A stretch of 64,000 nucleotides of DNA, taken from assembly GCA_002427755.1 (NCBI GenBank), contig DIYO01000001.1, forward strand, positions 1,240,001-1,304,000. The letters are read 5' to 3'. A program made the position numbers and the translations under genes. Positions 35,355-44,356 of this stretch are shown here, piece by piece; position 1 is the stretch's first letter; each line of letters opens with the position of its first letter. The notes under the pieces were generated by a model. That model had not been told where the DNA came from. It searched no databases and saw only the letters and a list, made by a program, of their open reading frames with translations. The DNA comes from Roseivirga sp. UBA6052. Its GTDB lineage: Bacteria > Bacteroidota > Bacteroidia > Cytophagales > Cyclobacteriaceae.

Positions 35355-36752
35355 TCACTGACTATTTCTGGAAGTCAAATCAAAATCGTTAATGGCATCA
35401 GAAATTTCATAACCCAATCTTACACCTTCGGCACAATCCATTCGAATATGCACACCTAGCGGGATTCTAGAGAATGCATTTTCATCGGCCATTTGGGTAA
35501 AACTGGTAAAGGTTCTTGGTGCTCCTCTAAATTCGGTTCGCCCCTCATGCGTCCTATCGGTGAAATTGATCGTATTGCCAAAAGCATTAATAAATACACC
35601 GGCAGCAGCAGAAGCAAAAGTTGAATGACCTGAAGGATAACCTGGAAAGCTCGGGTTTGGCCAGAAAACCAGTCGATATAAGTTAGTTTGAAAGTCTGCA
35701 TCTATGAATTCATGGATATAGACATTGGGTCTCATTTCCATATAATCATACTTATACTTCCATGCCGTGACCGCTGCATCGTTAAGCGAAAAGCCCAGCT
35801 TCAACAACATAACTATGGATTCTTCCAATGACATATCGAATTGTTCAATCAGCTGATTGGCAATTGAGACTTACCTTGCCGGTGGGCTCATCATCATACC
35901 TTCTACATCATCACTCCAGAATTCTGCGATCCAAAGTTGCTCACCATCGGCATCTCGAGCTGCATTGTTCTCGTTGTACACCTCCAACATTTCTTGATAG
36001 TAAGGCGAACTTGGATCGGTGCTGTATGCGATCGGATCAACCGATGTCCTTTCATCTGGAGAAATCACAAATGTTCTGGCCGTTTCTCCCCAATAAGGAT
36101 ATAATGCTCTTTCGGGATCTGCGGAATAGGTCCAATACCCCTCTCCTGTTTCCGGTTCATAACTCAAGGGTTGTGGGTCTAGGGTTTGCTCCTCAGCTTC
36201 ATCATCTGTCTGGCTGAATGCTATGACTCTTTCCGCCACATATCTTCCCCAAGCTTGAGAATCTTCGATAATGGTATTGTCTACCTGATTAATGAGCTGT
36301 GCATCTATTGTTGATGACAATGCCTCGATTTGGTTCATCTGAGCATCGGGTACATTGTACAAAAAGTGATTCAGTACTGTGGAGAAAGCAGTATTTAAAG
36401 CGACTTGATAAGAGATATTATCTGCTCTTTGATCATCTCTTAGTCTTAATCCCCTAAATCGATTATCTAGGGAGTTGTAGTTGGCCGTGTCCGGTACTAG
36501 GGTCTCATAAGCCGCCAAATAAACATAGGTAATGGCTCTTGCCGAGGCATTCGGTCGGCCTGCAGAATATCTTTCTAATTCAAGGTATAAATCTGTCCAT
36601 TGATGAGTAATGGAATTGCTTACCTGCGAGATTGTCTCATTCGTGTTTGTGGGAGTTTCTATAGCTCCAGCGATATCATCATTATTATCACATGCTTGTT
36701 GGCTTAACCCAAGCGTGATGAGTGCGGCTTACCATAAATTTCTAGGTTTCAT
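35355..36752 (-). pseudogene. vanadium haloperoxidase/PAP2-like lipoprotein gene with two in-frame stops
   Basis: One reading frame of 466 codons runs from an ATG at 36752, interrupted only by TAA at 36729-36731 (codon 8, inside the signal peptide, which reads through to ALITLGLSQQAC) and TAA at 35871-35873 (between SPPAR and SIANQLIEQF). The N-terminal half has the helical pattern of bacterial vanadium-dependent haloperoxidases. The C-terminal half keeps the whole active site: KYDYMEMRP, GYPSGHSTF, and SRIPLGVHIRMDCAEG with the catalytic His and metal-site residues. The frames between the stops have no usable ATG (the central one opens at TTG). No frameshift is seen, so decay is recent or the stops are read through. 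It lies between two permease operons. Confidence 0.75.
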
Positions 36753-36879
36753 TTCAAAAGGGTTTAATTGGAAAAATGAATACCTAGCCTTTCTATATTT
36801 GGGATCGTCAGTCCCGTGTCATTCAGCCTTAAATACTTTGATTAGTAGATTACCCTACCCCTATTTAAAAAATCAAGAA

Positions 36880-39579
36880 TCATTCGTCTCTTAAAGCCAG
36901 AACCGGATTGGCATTAGCAGCTTTTAAGGCTTGGTAGACAACCGCCAAAAGTGTAAAACCTAGGCAAATGATAAACGTGAGAACGAATATGCTATAACTC
37001 AAATCGACATGCATGGCATATTCATTTAGCCAATTTTTGGAGAGGAAATAGCCAATAGGTCCGGCCACAATAAAGGCTGCAATGAGTAGTATTAAGAATT
37101 GATTGCTCAAAAGCCTTAGAATTGATTCAACTTGAGCTCCGTTTACTTTTCTAATGGCAATTTCCTTTCTCTTCACTTCAGTTGTAAAAGAAATTAATCC
37201 TATTACACCTAAAATGGTAATTAAGACGGTGACAATATTCAATGTAGAGAGTAGCTTCTGAAAGATTTCTTCTTTTGCATAGAGTCTGTCGAGCCTATCT
37301 TCCAGTAATTCGTACTGAAAGATATTATCAGGAAAATGTTCCGCCCATAAGTTGCTAAGCGCTGTAACTGTTGCCGTGAGCTGACTTCTATCAAAATTCA
37401 CAATCACCCTGTTTTCAGGAATATTCCTATCATCTAAGAATATAATCATGGGACTTACGTCATCATAAGAAATACCCATTTTGAAATCTCTCACAACACC
37501 AACAACATTCCATTCCTCAGTCACTTCTCCTTGCCTATCTCTTTGAAGCCATTTTGCTTTCAATGGATTTTGCCCCCAACCGTACATATTCATGGCTGTT
37601 TCGTTGATTAGAACACCCTTTTCTTCTAGATCATTTTTGTTGAAATCTCGGCCATGCAAGTAGTTTGAACCGATGGTTTCTGCAAAGCCATACCCTGTAC
37701 TAATAGCCGCTAAATTCACATTGACTTGTTCTCCGGTCGGACTTTTCATTAAGTGACTGCCAACACCATAGCCTGAAGCAAGATCTGCCGCATTTTTAAG
37801 AGCGTCATCTACCTGAGGAAGCATCTCCACTTCTTGCAAAAATGCAGCCACTTGGGCCATTGCACTTTGATTATCTGGTAGTTTTAATTCTAAAAGCCTT
37901 GATTTGTCATATCCTAGCTCGCGAGTTTTCATAAAATCGATTTGCTTGCCTACAACCAAAATCCAAATCATTAAAGTGGCAGCGATGGTATATTCAAAAA
38001 CAATCAATCCCTTTCTCAACCAAGATCCACGCTTTGTTCTTTTTAACGATGATTTAATGCCATTCTTAGATTCAAGTCTAGCAAGGTAAACACTGGGATA
38101 AAGACCTGCTAAAAGGCCTAAAGTCAAACCAATACTAAAGATCAACTTAAGGTTGGAAAGACTAAAAATGACTCCTAATTGAGTATTCAGGCCGGTTAAC
38201 TCACCGAAATAAGGAAGCAAGAAAGCCACGAAAACTAATGATACAGCAGCCGCAAAAAGAGCTAATAGAATCGACTCTGACATAAACTTAAAAACCAACT
38301 CTTTCTTATTTGATCCGAGCACTTTTCTTATGCTCACTTCTTTGGCTCTTTCAAGGGCCGTAGCGGTAGCCATGTTTACATAGTTTATGGCTGCCATTAT
38401 GAGCAAAAAGAACATGATGGTGACCAGAATATTAAGATTGGCCTTGTTGCCATGCGGATATGGCTCTCCCATATACTCATCTGCCAAATAAATATCGGTG
38501 AGTTTTTGAAAGAGCAGATTGACTTTTACGTCTGGACTAACTCTTCTTCTAAGCTCTTCTATCATATAATGCTCGATAAAAAGCGGCATCTGATTCTCCA
38601 GAGATGCAATGTCATTGGCCTCACTTAACAATACATAAGTGTAAGATTTTCTTAACCAGTTGTTAAGCTCCCGCGCATCAAAATATGTGCTGTAAGAGAT
38701 TAGTGCCTTCATTGGCAGATGTGTCTGATTGCCTAGGTCTTTTATCACGGCAGTCACCTTAACCTGTATGGGAGGCATTACTCCTGAGTATGTCAAGAAC
38801 TCACCGACTACATTCGTTCTACCGAAAAGAGTTTGAGCCATTGTTTCCGTAAGTACAACGGTATTTGGTTCTGTTAAAGCATTCTCTTTTTTGCCATGAA
38901 TAAGCTTTGCGCTAAAGACTTTGAAAAAGTCTTCATCAGTTACAAAAATGTCGCTAGACTTAATAGAGACCTCACCATAGGCTAGTGTATTTGTGGCACC
39001 AATCCTACGTAGCCTAGTTTTCTCAGATACCTCAGGATAATAAGCTTTTAATAGAGGTCCGACAGGTTGTCCAATGTCTGCTTGTGGCACCTTGACACCA
39101 TCGTGTTTCACATCGAATATTACGCGATAAATCCTGTCGGCATTTTCATAGTGCTGGTCGTAGCTGCTCTGGTCCTGTACATATATCCAGATTAGAAAAG
39201 AAAAGCAAATGCTGACGCTAAGACCTAAAATGTTCATGAAGGCATAGGCCTTACGTTTCTTCATATGCCTAAACGCTATTTTCATACTCGATGGCATCTT
39301 TGAAAAAAAACTAGCAGTCCTCTCCCAAGGAGGTGTTTTTGAAGGCTTCTTGGCATGTACCTGATATAGTTCATTGGCTAATTCGCTTATAGAGCTAAGT
39401 ACTTTTTGGGAAGCAATATCAAAAGCATCTTTTTCTGACTTTCCTTCTTCCAAGAGGTCATCAATTCTATCCCATAGATTTCCTTCTAACTCTTCTACAT
39501 GACCCGGTTCTAATCCTTGATGATTCTTGAGCTGACGAGTCCAATCGCTTACCGCATTATTTAAATCGAATATTCCCAT
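36880..39579 (-). CDS. orphan FtsX/MacB-type ABC permease C with a different prefix domain
   Basis: The 899-residue protein starts with a helical cytoplasmic prefix (about 1-85; DWTRQLKNHQGLEPGHVEELEGN...LLEEGKSEKDAFDIA), which differs from the prefix of permeases A and B and matches the type called permease prefix domain 1. Two FtsX-like halves follow with coupling segments KEVSIRKVLGSNK and KEIAIRKVNGAQ. No ATPase lies nearby. The PadR C stop is one base away, so the pair is one operon. The ligand or substrate is unknown. Confidence 0.86.
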   Translation of the reverse strand: MGIFDLNNAVSDWTRQLKNHQGLEPGHVEELEGNLWDRIDDLLEEGKSEKDAFDIASQKVLSSISELANELYQVHAKKPSKTPPWERTASFFSKMPSSMKIAFRHMKKRKAYAFMNILGLSVSICFSFLIWIYVQDQSSYDQHYENADRIYRVIFDVKHDGVKVPQADIGQPVGPLLKAYYPEVSEKTRLRRIGATNTLAYGEVSIKSSDIFVTDEDFFKVFSAKLIHGKKENALTEPNTVVLTETMAQTLFGRTNVVGEFLTYSGVMPPIQVKVTAVIKDLGNQTHLPMKALISYSTYFDARELNNWLRKSYTYVLLSEANDIASLENQMPLFIEHYMIEELRRRVSPDVKVNLLFQKLTDIYLADEYMGEPYPHGNKANLNILVTIMFFLLIMAAINYVNMATATALERAKEVSIRKVLGSNKKELVFKFMSESILLALFAAAVSLVFVAFLLPYFGELTGLNTQLGVIFSLSNLKLIFSIGLTLGLLAGLYPSVYLARLESKNGIKSSLKRTKRGSWLRKGLIVFEYTIAATLMIWILVVGKQIDFMKTRELGYDKSRLLELKLPDNQSAMAQVAAFLQEVEMLPQVDDALKNAADLASGYGVGSHLMKSPTGEQVNVNLAAISTGYGFAETIGSNYLHGRDFNKNDLEEKGVLINETAMNMYGWGQNPLKAKWLQRDRQGEVTEEWNVVGVVRDFKMGISYDDVSPMIIFLDDRNIPENRVIVNFDRSQLTATVTALSNLWAEHFPDNIFQYELLEDRLDRLYAKEEIFQKLLSTLNIVTVLITILGVIGLISFTTEVKRKEIAIRKVNGAQVESILRLLSNQFLILLIAAFIVAGPIGYFLSKNWLNEYAMHVDLSYSIFVLTFIICLGFTLLAVVYQALKAANANPVLALRDE

Positions 39580-39580
39580 C

Positions 39581-39925
39581 TCAACCCAATTCTATATTTA
39601 AATCACCATTCCAAAGGGCATTAAAAGCAGCATTTACATTCATCCATTGCGCCTTAGATGCTTCTCTTTCTTGTTTACCTAATTCGGTAATAGCATAGTA
39701 TTTTCGTTTTCGGCCATTATCTAATACCACCCATTCTGCGACAATTAGCCCTTCCTTTTCCATTCTATGCAGTACCGGGTACAACATCGCATCGGTCCAG
39801 TTTAATTCACCGTTCGAGAGTTCTTCAACTTTTTTAATAATTTGATATCCATAGCTCTTACCATGAGAAAGAATGGAAAGCACTAGCGGTTTTGTCGATG
39901 CCGCAACTAGAGATTTGTGAGCCAT
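39581..39925 (-). CDS. PadR family transcriptional regulator C
   Basis: The 114-residue winged-helix protein is of the classical PadR subtype (LSILSHGKSYGYQIIKKVEELS, WTDAMLYPVLHRMEKEGLI, GRKRKYYAITELGKQE), unlike PadR A and B. It heads the operon with permease C. Two tandem palindromic boxes lie 10-60 bases ahead of its start codon, the expected place for an autorepressing PadR. The start ATG at 39925 is clear. Confidence 0.92.
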   Translation of the reverse strand: MAHKSLVAASTKPLVLSILSHGKSYGYQIIKKVEELSNGELNWTDAMLYPVLHRMEKEGLIVAEWVVLDNGRKRKYYAITELGKQEREASKAQWMNVNAAFNALWNGDLNIELG

Positions 39926-39935
39926 AACCTAAATT

Positions 39936-39985
39936 TTACCTAACAACATTATGTATAATTTTACCTAACGATGTTATGTAAAAAA
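39936..39985. promoter_or_regulatory. tandem palindromic operators of PadR C
   Basis: Two 25-base units lie head to tail (39936-39960 and 39961-39985). The second contains TTACCTAAC and GTTATGTAA, complementary at eight of nine positions around a three-base spacer; the first has the same left arm and a more degraded right arm. They cover the region where the PadR C promoter must be, so binding would block transcription. Confidence 0.65.
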
Positions 39986-40101
39986 GGTTTATTAAATATT
40001 AATTGACCGATTTTAAACCATCCAAAACATGAGGCATTAATTCGAGACTGTTGGATGAACCAAATCTCTATACTTTCTACATGGATTTAGGCATTGTGTA
40101 A

Positions 40102-43100
40102 TTACCGAACAATCAGCCGTTCAGTAATCCATTCCTCTTGGTCAAACTTTAATTTTATAAAGTATAAACCAGGTGATAACCCATCAGTAGAAAGGGTGAT
40201 GCTATTTCCATCAAAAGCAGATTTTCCTGACTTTAACTGTTTTCCTGCTGAACTAAAAAATATATAATGCAATTGATCGAAAAAGCCAGACTCTCCATTT
40301 AATCGTATCTGGAATTGACGATTTGACAGGACGGGATTAGGATAAACGACCACGCTAATTTCCTTATTAGGGTCAATCTCAGGATTGAAAATGGAAATCA
40401 CTTGACTGTACTCAAATTCCCCATTAAAATCATTCTGCTTGAGTCTGTAATAATTCCAACCTTTTAATGGCTGATTATCAAGGTAATCATACGTTATAAG
40501 ACTACTGCTATTCCCCTTGCCTAACACCCTCGTTAATGGTATAAAACTCAACCCATCATGGCTTCTTTCCACATCAAAATGGCTGTTGTTAATCTCTTCT
40601 ACTGTTGACCAATCGAGCATGATACCTCTATCTGTCATGTTTGCTTCAAAGTCTAACAATGTTACAGGTAGAGGTGTGTCCGAAGCATTTGTTGTGGCTA
40701 ATGTGAATCTCATGCCATCAGTTAAACCTGCAACGTTAGCGAACCTATATATATTTCCTCCATCATCAATTGCACCTGTTACCTGAGCCGCACCACTTGA
40801 GAAATCACCGTCTGCATCTATCAATAGGACCAAATTCGATGGGGTCACATTACCCTGATTAGTTAAGTCAAAACTTATATCTACTGACCCAACATCAACT
40901 GACACTGCCGATCGATTAGCTTCACTTACACGCCATACACGTTCCCAGCGTCTCGATACTCCTAAAGGAACATTCGTACTTGTTGCTCTTAAATCTGAAT
41001 TATCATGTCCCCAAAAAAGAAATTCTTCATCATCTAAATCCTGTGGGTTATTGATTCTAACAATACCAGAACCTTGTGCATCTAAGTGTAAATCACTTGA
41101 GCTTATTCGACCTATGCCAGCTACTTCATAATCATAGTTACCATTGGCAACATTGTCCTGGACGTAGATATCATTCGCGCTCAAGGTTAATCCATATTTT
41201 GCCGCCAGGTAGTTTTGCACAATGAGGTTCTGAACCTCACTCAATACAACATTGTATATAATCACTTCTGCAAAATCTCCCTCATGAGACTGACTTGCAT
41301 CAAAAGATGAATTGATACCATCTTGCTCTCCTGCAAGCGCCAGTGAACCGTTTGAAGTAATGCTTGTACCGCTTGCTAGCGTACCGCTAAAGCTATTGGT
41401 TCCGTTTTTCCACACATTAACTGCACCTCCTGATGACTGCCAAAGTACACTGCCAATGTTGAATGCATTATCATTGAATGCAACACCACTATTACTAGTA
41501 GGACTTCCTCTAAAAACAGTCAGAGATTCCGATCTGAAGAAAAGGAATTCGTTATCAGATGCAGAACTCGCGTAAGAGATCATTCCATCTGCACTGTCTG
41601 AATTTCGATTGACAAAAAGCGTAGTAATTTCAGTAGATGGGAAACTGTTAAAAGTGCTATTTACAAGCCTCCCATTAGATTGTTCGAACCTTACAGTAGG
41701 GAATCCATTTACTACCGAGTTGTAATACCTAGGTGTAAAACTGGTATTTGCCTGCGTTAGATCATTATTATAAGAGCTATTATCTGTCCAAGAAGTAATA
41801 TCTGTACCGTCTGCAACTACATCTAACTCTTCGGGCCTTACCCAAAGTACATTATTTGTATTTCCACCTACACCACCCGGACCAATAAATCCAAAATTAC
41901 CGCTATCTACTATGGTGTAAGTAAAAACTGTATTGCTTCCTAAAGTAGCATTTGAAGGAGCAGACAAGGTTAAAATTATAGTTTCAGAAAGCTCAGTTAT
42001 GGCATCATTAATAATTGCGGCTATAATATCGACAGTTGTATTCCCAGCTGTTATTGTCGCGCTTCCATCGGCCAAAGTATAATCCACACTTCCTCCGGTT
42101 GCTGCGCCCGTAACAGTATAATTCACACTAGCATCGGCACCACTTATTGTGCTCAAATCAACTTGAATGTTTACCGGAGAAACTACTTCAGATCCACTTG
42201 AGGAGGTAGTATTGAATTGAATAGATGGAGCAGTATCATCATTGGTTATAGTATAGGTATGCTCTATAAAACCCGTACCTGCAAGAGGCAAAGTATTATC
42301 GAGATTGGCATTCGTTGGGTTGGAGAGCGTGATGATTATAGTTTCAGCATTCTCAAAAAGCGACTCGTTGTTTACGGTAAAATCAATGGTTTCAGCTGTG
42401 GTATTTGCTAAGAATGTTACCGTACCAGCTGCTAAAGTATAATCTGTACCACTACCCTCTGCTGTACCACCTGTAATGGCATAGTCTACTGTCGTTGGAT
42501 TTACCGCATCAACGGCACTTAAGCTTAAACCTATACTCACATTGGTTGAAGATTCCGAAGCACTGCTTGTTGCTGCATCAAAATATACCTTTCTCGTATT
42601 GTCATTGTCTTCTATGGAATAAGTGTGAATTGTATTCGTACCCAAATTCAATCCCGCACTTGGATTCAATAGCGTTGCTGTGAAAGTTTCATTGCTTTCA
42701 CTGTCGGTATCATTGGTGATTGAAACATTGTATGAAGCTGTTGAAGCTCCCGCTAAGATGGTGACTGTATTGTTAGTCAAAGCAGTATAGTCATCTCCTG
42801 CTGTTGCCGTAACATCTGCAGTAGATACGTCAACGGTTTGGCTTGTTGTTGCAACAAAGTTAATGCTCACTTCAATGTTTGCATCAATTTCTTCACTACC
42901 TGAAGAGGAAGAGATGGTATGATCGACAACCGGTCTTACCGCTGCTAAGGCAATATAATCACCATCGGCAATACTAATACCTGATGCACTATACTCGGTG
43001 CCTGATGAAAGTGACAATTCGTAAACACTGGCACCAGCACTAAAATCACCATCGCTATCTACCATCAATGCATACATAGTATAATCAACAGGGAGGGTTG

Positions 43101-44190
43101 GGAAAGTAGCTACATCTACTAAAAAATCTACATCACCAACATCACCGGTTTCGTCTAGCCTCCATTCGCGTGCTAATCTCTGAATATTAGTACCACCATT
43201 AGGAGCCTCAGTTGTTGTCCAACTGGTAGTTACATCAGCATTATCATGACCAAAAAGCAGATATTCTTGATTTGCATCTAAACCTGCTGCACCCTCAATC
43301 TGTAATATACCAGCTGACCTAGCAGCAGTGTGTTCATTGCTACCATCCTCTCTTCCAATTCCCACGATATCATTTGGATGCGTTCCCTCTAAAGAATATC
43401 TGTCGTTGCTTATTGCTAGACCGTACTTAGAACTTAAATAGTTATTCAGAATGATTAATTGGGCCTCGTTTAGATAAGTATTAAATATTAAAACCTCTGT
43501 AAAGTCTCCAAAATGTGCCTGGCTAGAAGCATAGCTTCCGTCTATAGCATCTTGCTCTCCTGCCAAAGCCAAACTACCTCCTGCCGTTATACTTGTTCCC
43601 GTTCTAAAACCAGTACTAGTAAAACTTTGTGCTCCATCTTGCCATACCTCAACTCTTCCATCACTACTTCTCCAAGCTGCATTTGCAATATGAAAGGCAT
43701 TATCACTAAAATTGACATTAGAATTAATGTTACCAGAAGCTCGATAAACTCTTAAAGAATTACTGCTGAAAAGTAAAAAATCATTAGAGTTACTACTTGA
43801 AGCATAAGACACCACACCATCTCCGGACTCAGTAGTTCTGTTAATATAGATTGCGGTAATTTCAGATGTAGGAAAATCAGCAAAGCCTGTTCTTCTCAAC
43901 CTTCCATTCGACTTGTTAAAGCGAACTACAGGAAATCCATTCAATTGGCTGGTTATAAAAACCGGAGTGAAACTAGAATTGGGTTGACTTAAGTCGTTAC
44001 TATTGCCCGAGACATCTGACCAAGTAGAAATATCATTGCCATTCGAGATCCCTGTAATGTCTTCAGATCTTAACCATAGTACATTAGAACTCGATGAGCC
44101 CACCCCTCCCGGGCCAGTCTGAGCAGTGGCAATTTTTACAGTAGCTAGTAAGAAAATAGTCAGAATAACTCTGGCTATTACTCGTGGCAT
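40102..44190 (-). CDS. secreted Calx-beta repeat protein with T9SS sorting domain
   Basis: The 1362-residue protein has a signal peptide (ending near IATAQ) and a first LamG-like module (about 25-430, opening TGPGGVG and containing LALAGEQD and YLSSKYGLA). Three Calx-beta domains follow (about 430-765, each ending in NDDT/EDNDN-type turns), then a second LamG-like module clearly duplicated from the first (about 768-1180, IGPGGVG, LALAGEQD, YLAAKYGLT). A fibronectin-like stretch and a C-terminal sorting domain (VVYPNPVLSNRQF ... GLYFIKLKF) complete it. Secretion by the type IX system to the cell surface is expected, and Calx-beta modules bind calcium. The biological target is unknown. Confidence 0.85.
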   Translation of the reverse strand: MPRVIARVILTIFLLATVKIATAQTGPGGVGSSSSNVLWLRSEDITGISNGNDISTWSDVSGNSNDLSQPNSSFTPVFITSQLNGFPVVRFNKSNGRLRRTGFADFPTSEITAIYINRTTESGDGVVSYASSSNSNDFLLFSSNSLRVYRASGNINSNVNFSDNAFHIANAAWRSSDGRVEVWQDGAQSFTSTGFRTGTSITAGGSLALAGEQDAIDGSYASSQAHFGDFTEVLIFNTYLNEAQLIILNNYLSSKYGLAISNDRYSLEGTHPNDIVGIGREDGSNEHTAARSAGILQIEGAAGLDANQEYLLFGHDNADVTTSWTTTEAPNGGTNIQRLAREWRLDETGDVGDVDFLVDVATFPTLPVDYTMYALMVDSDGDFSAGASVYELSLSSGTEYSASGISIADGDYIALAAVRPVVDHTISSSSGSEEIDANIEVSINFVATTSQTVDVSTADVTATAGDDYTALTNNTVTILAGASTASYNVSITNDTDSESNETFTATLLNPSAGLNLGTNTIHTYSIEDNDNTRKVYFDAATSSASESSTNVSIGLSLSAVDAVNPTTVDYAITGGTAEGSGTDYTLAAGTVTFLANTTAETIDFTVNNESLFENAETIIITLSNPTNANLDNTLPLAGTGFIEHTYTITNDDTAPSIQFNTTSSSGSEVVSPVNIQVDLSTISGADASVNYTVTGAATGGSVDYTLADGSATITAGNTTVDIIAAIINDAITELSETIILTLSAPSNATLGSNTVFTYTIVDSGNFGFIGPGGVGGNTNNVLWVRPEELDVVADGTDITSWTDNSSYNNDLTQANTSFTPRYYNSVVNGFPTVRFEQSNGRLVNSTFNSFPSTEITTLFVNRNSDSADGMISYASSASDNEFLFFRSESLTVFRGSPTSNSGVAFNDNAFNIGSVLWQSSGGAVNVWKNGTNSFSGTLASGTSITSNGSLALAGEQDGINSSFDASQSHEGDFAEVIIYNVVLSEVQNLIVQNYLAAKYGLTLSANDIYVQDNVANGNYDYEVAGIGRISSSDLHLDAQGSGIVRINNPQDLDDEEFLFWGHDNSDLRATSTNVPLGVSRRWERVWRVSEANRSAVSVDVGSVDISFDLTNQGNVTPSNLVLLIDADGDFSSGAAQVTGAIDDGGNIYRFANVAGLTDGMRFTLATTNASDTPLPVTLLDFEANMTDRGIMLDWSTVEEINNSHFDVERSHDGLSFIPLTRVLGKGNSSSLITYDYLDNQPLKGWNYYRLKQNDFNGEFEYSQVISIFNPEIDPNKEISVVVYPNPVLSNRQFQIRLNGESGFFDQLHYIFFSSAGKQLKSGKSAFDGNSITLSTDGLSPGLYFIKLKFDQEEWITERLIVR

Positions 44191-44270
44191 TTGTTTAGGC
44201 GCTTAGGTGAAATTAATTTGAGCTATTTGCTCATAGTTCAAGCGTACATATCATTGGTTGAATTGTAGAA

Positions 44271-44292
44271 GTTGATACACTTAAGTATCGAC
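44271..44292. repeat. inverted repeat upstream of the Calx-beta gene
   Basis: GTTGATAC and GTATCGAC pair with one wobble around a six-base loop. The repeat lies 80-100 bases before the start of the Calx-beta gene and has no T-run on the minus strand. It may be an operator or a weak terminator after the oxidoreductase operon. Confidence 0.35.
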
Positions 44293-44356
44293 TCCCCCTA
44301 TTTGAATTATTGATTATTTAACCGAAGTCTGAATAAAATGATTTCAGTAATGCGAA

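Noticed and set aside
35864..35880. Intron-like GGTAAG sequence at the mid-gene stop of the haloperoxidase gene
   Set aside because: Resemblance to a splice site is chance; there is no group I or II intron structure and the coding frame continues without a gap.
35871..36518. A separate 215-residue protein gene
   Set aside because: Its first codon is TTG inside a conserved helix and its stop is one of two in-frame TAA codons in a longer haloperoxidase-like frame; it is a fragment.
28772..39925. Genomic island or integrated mobile element
   Set aside because: No integrase, transposase, tRNA target or att-like ends are seen; the flanking module repeats are short and terminator-like, so transfer is only a possibility noted in the findings.
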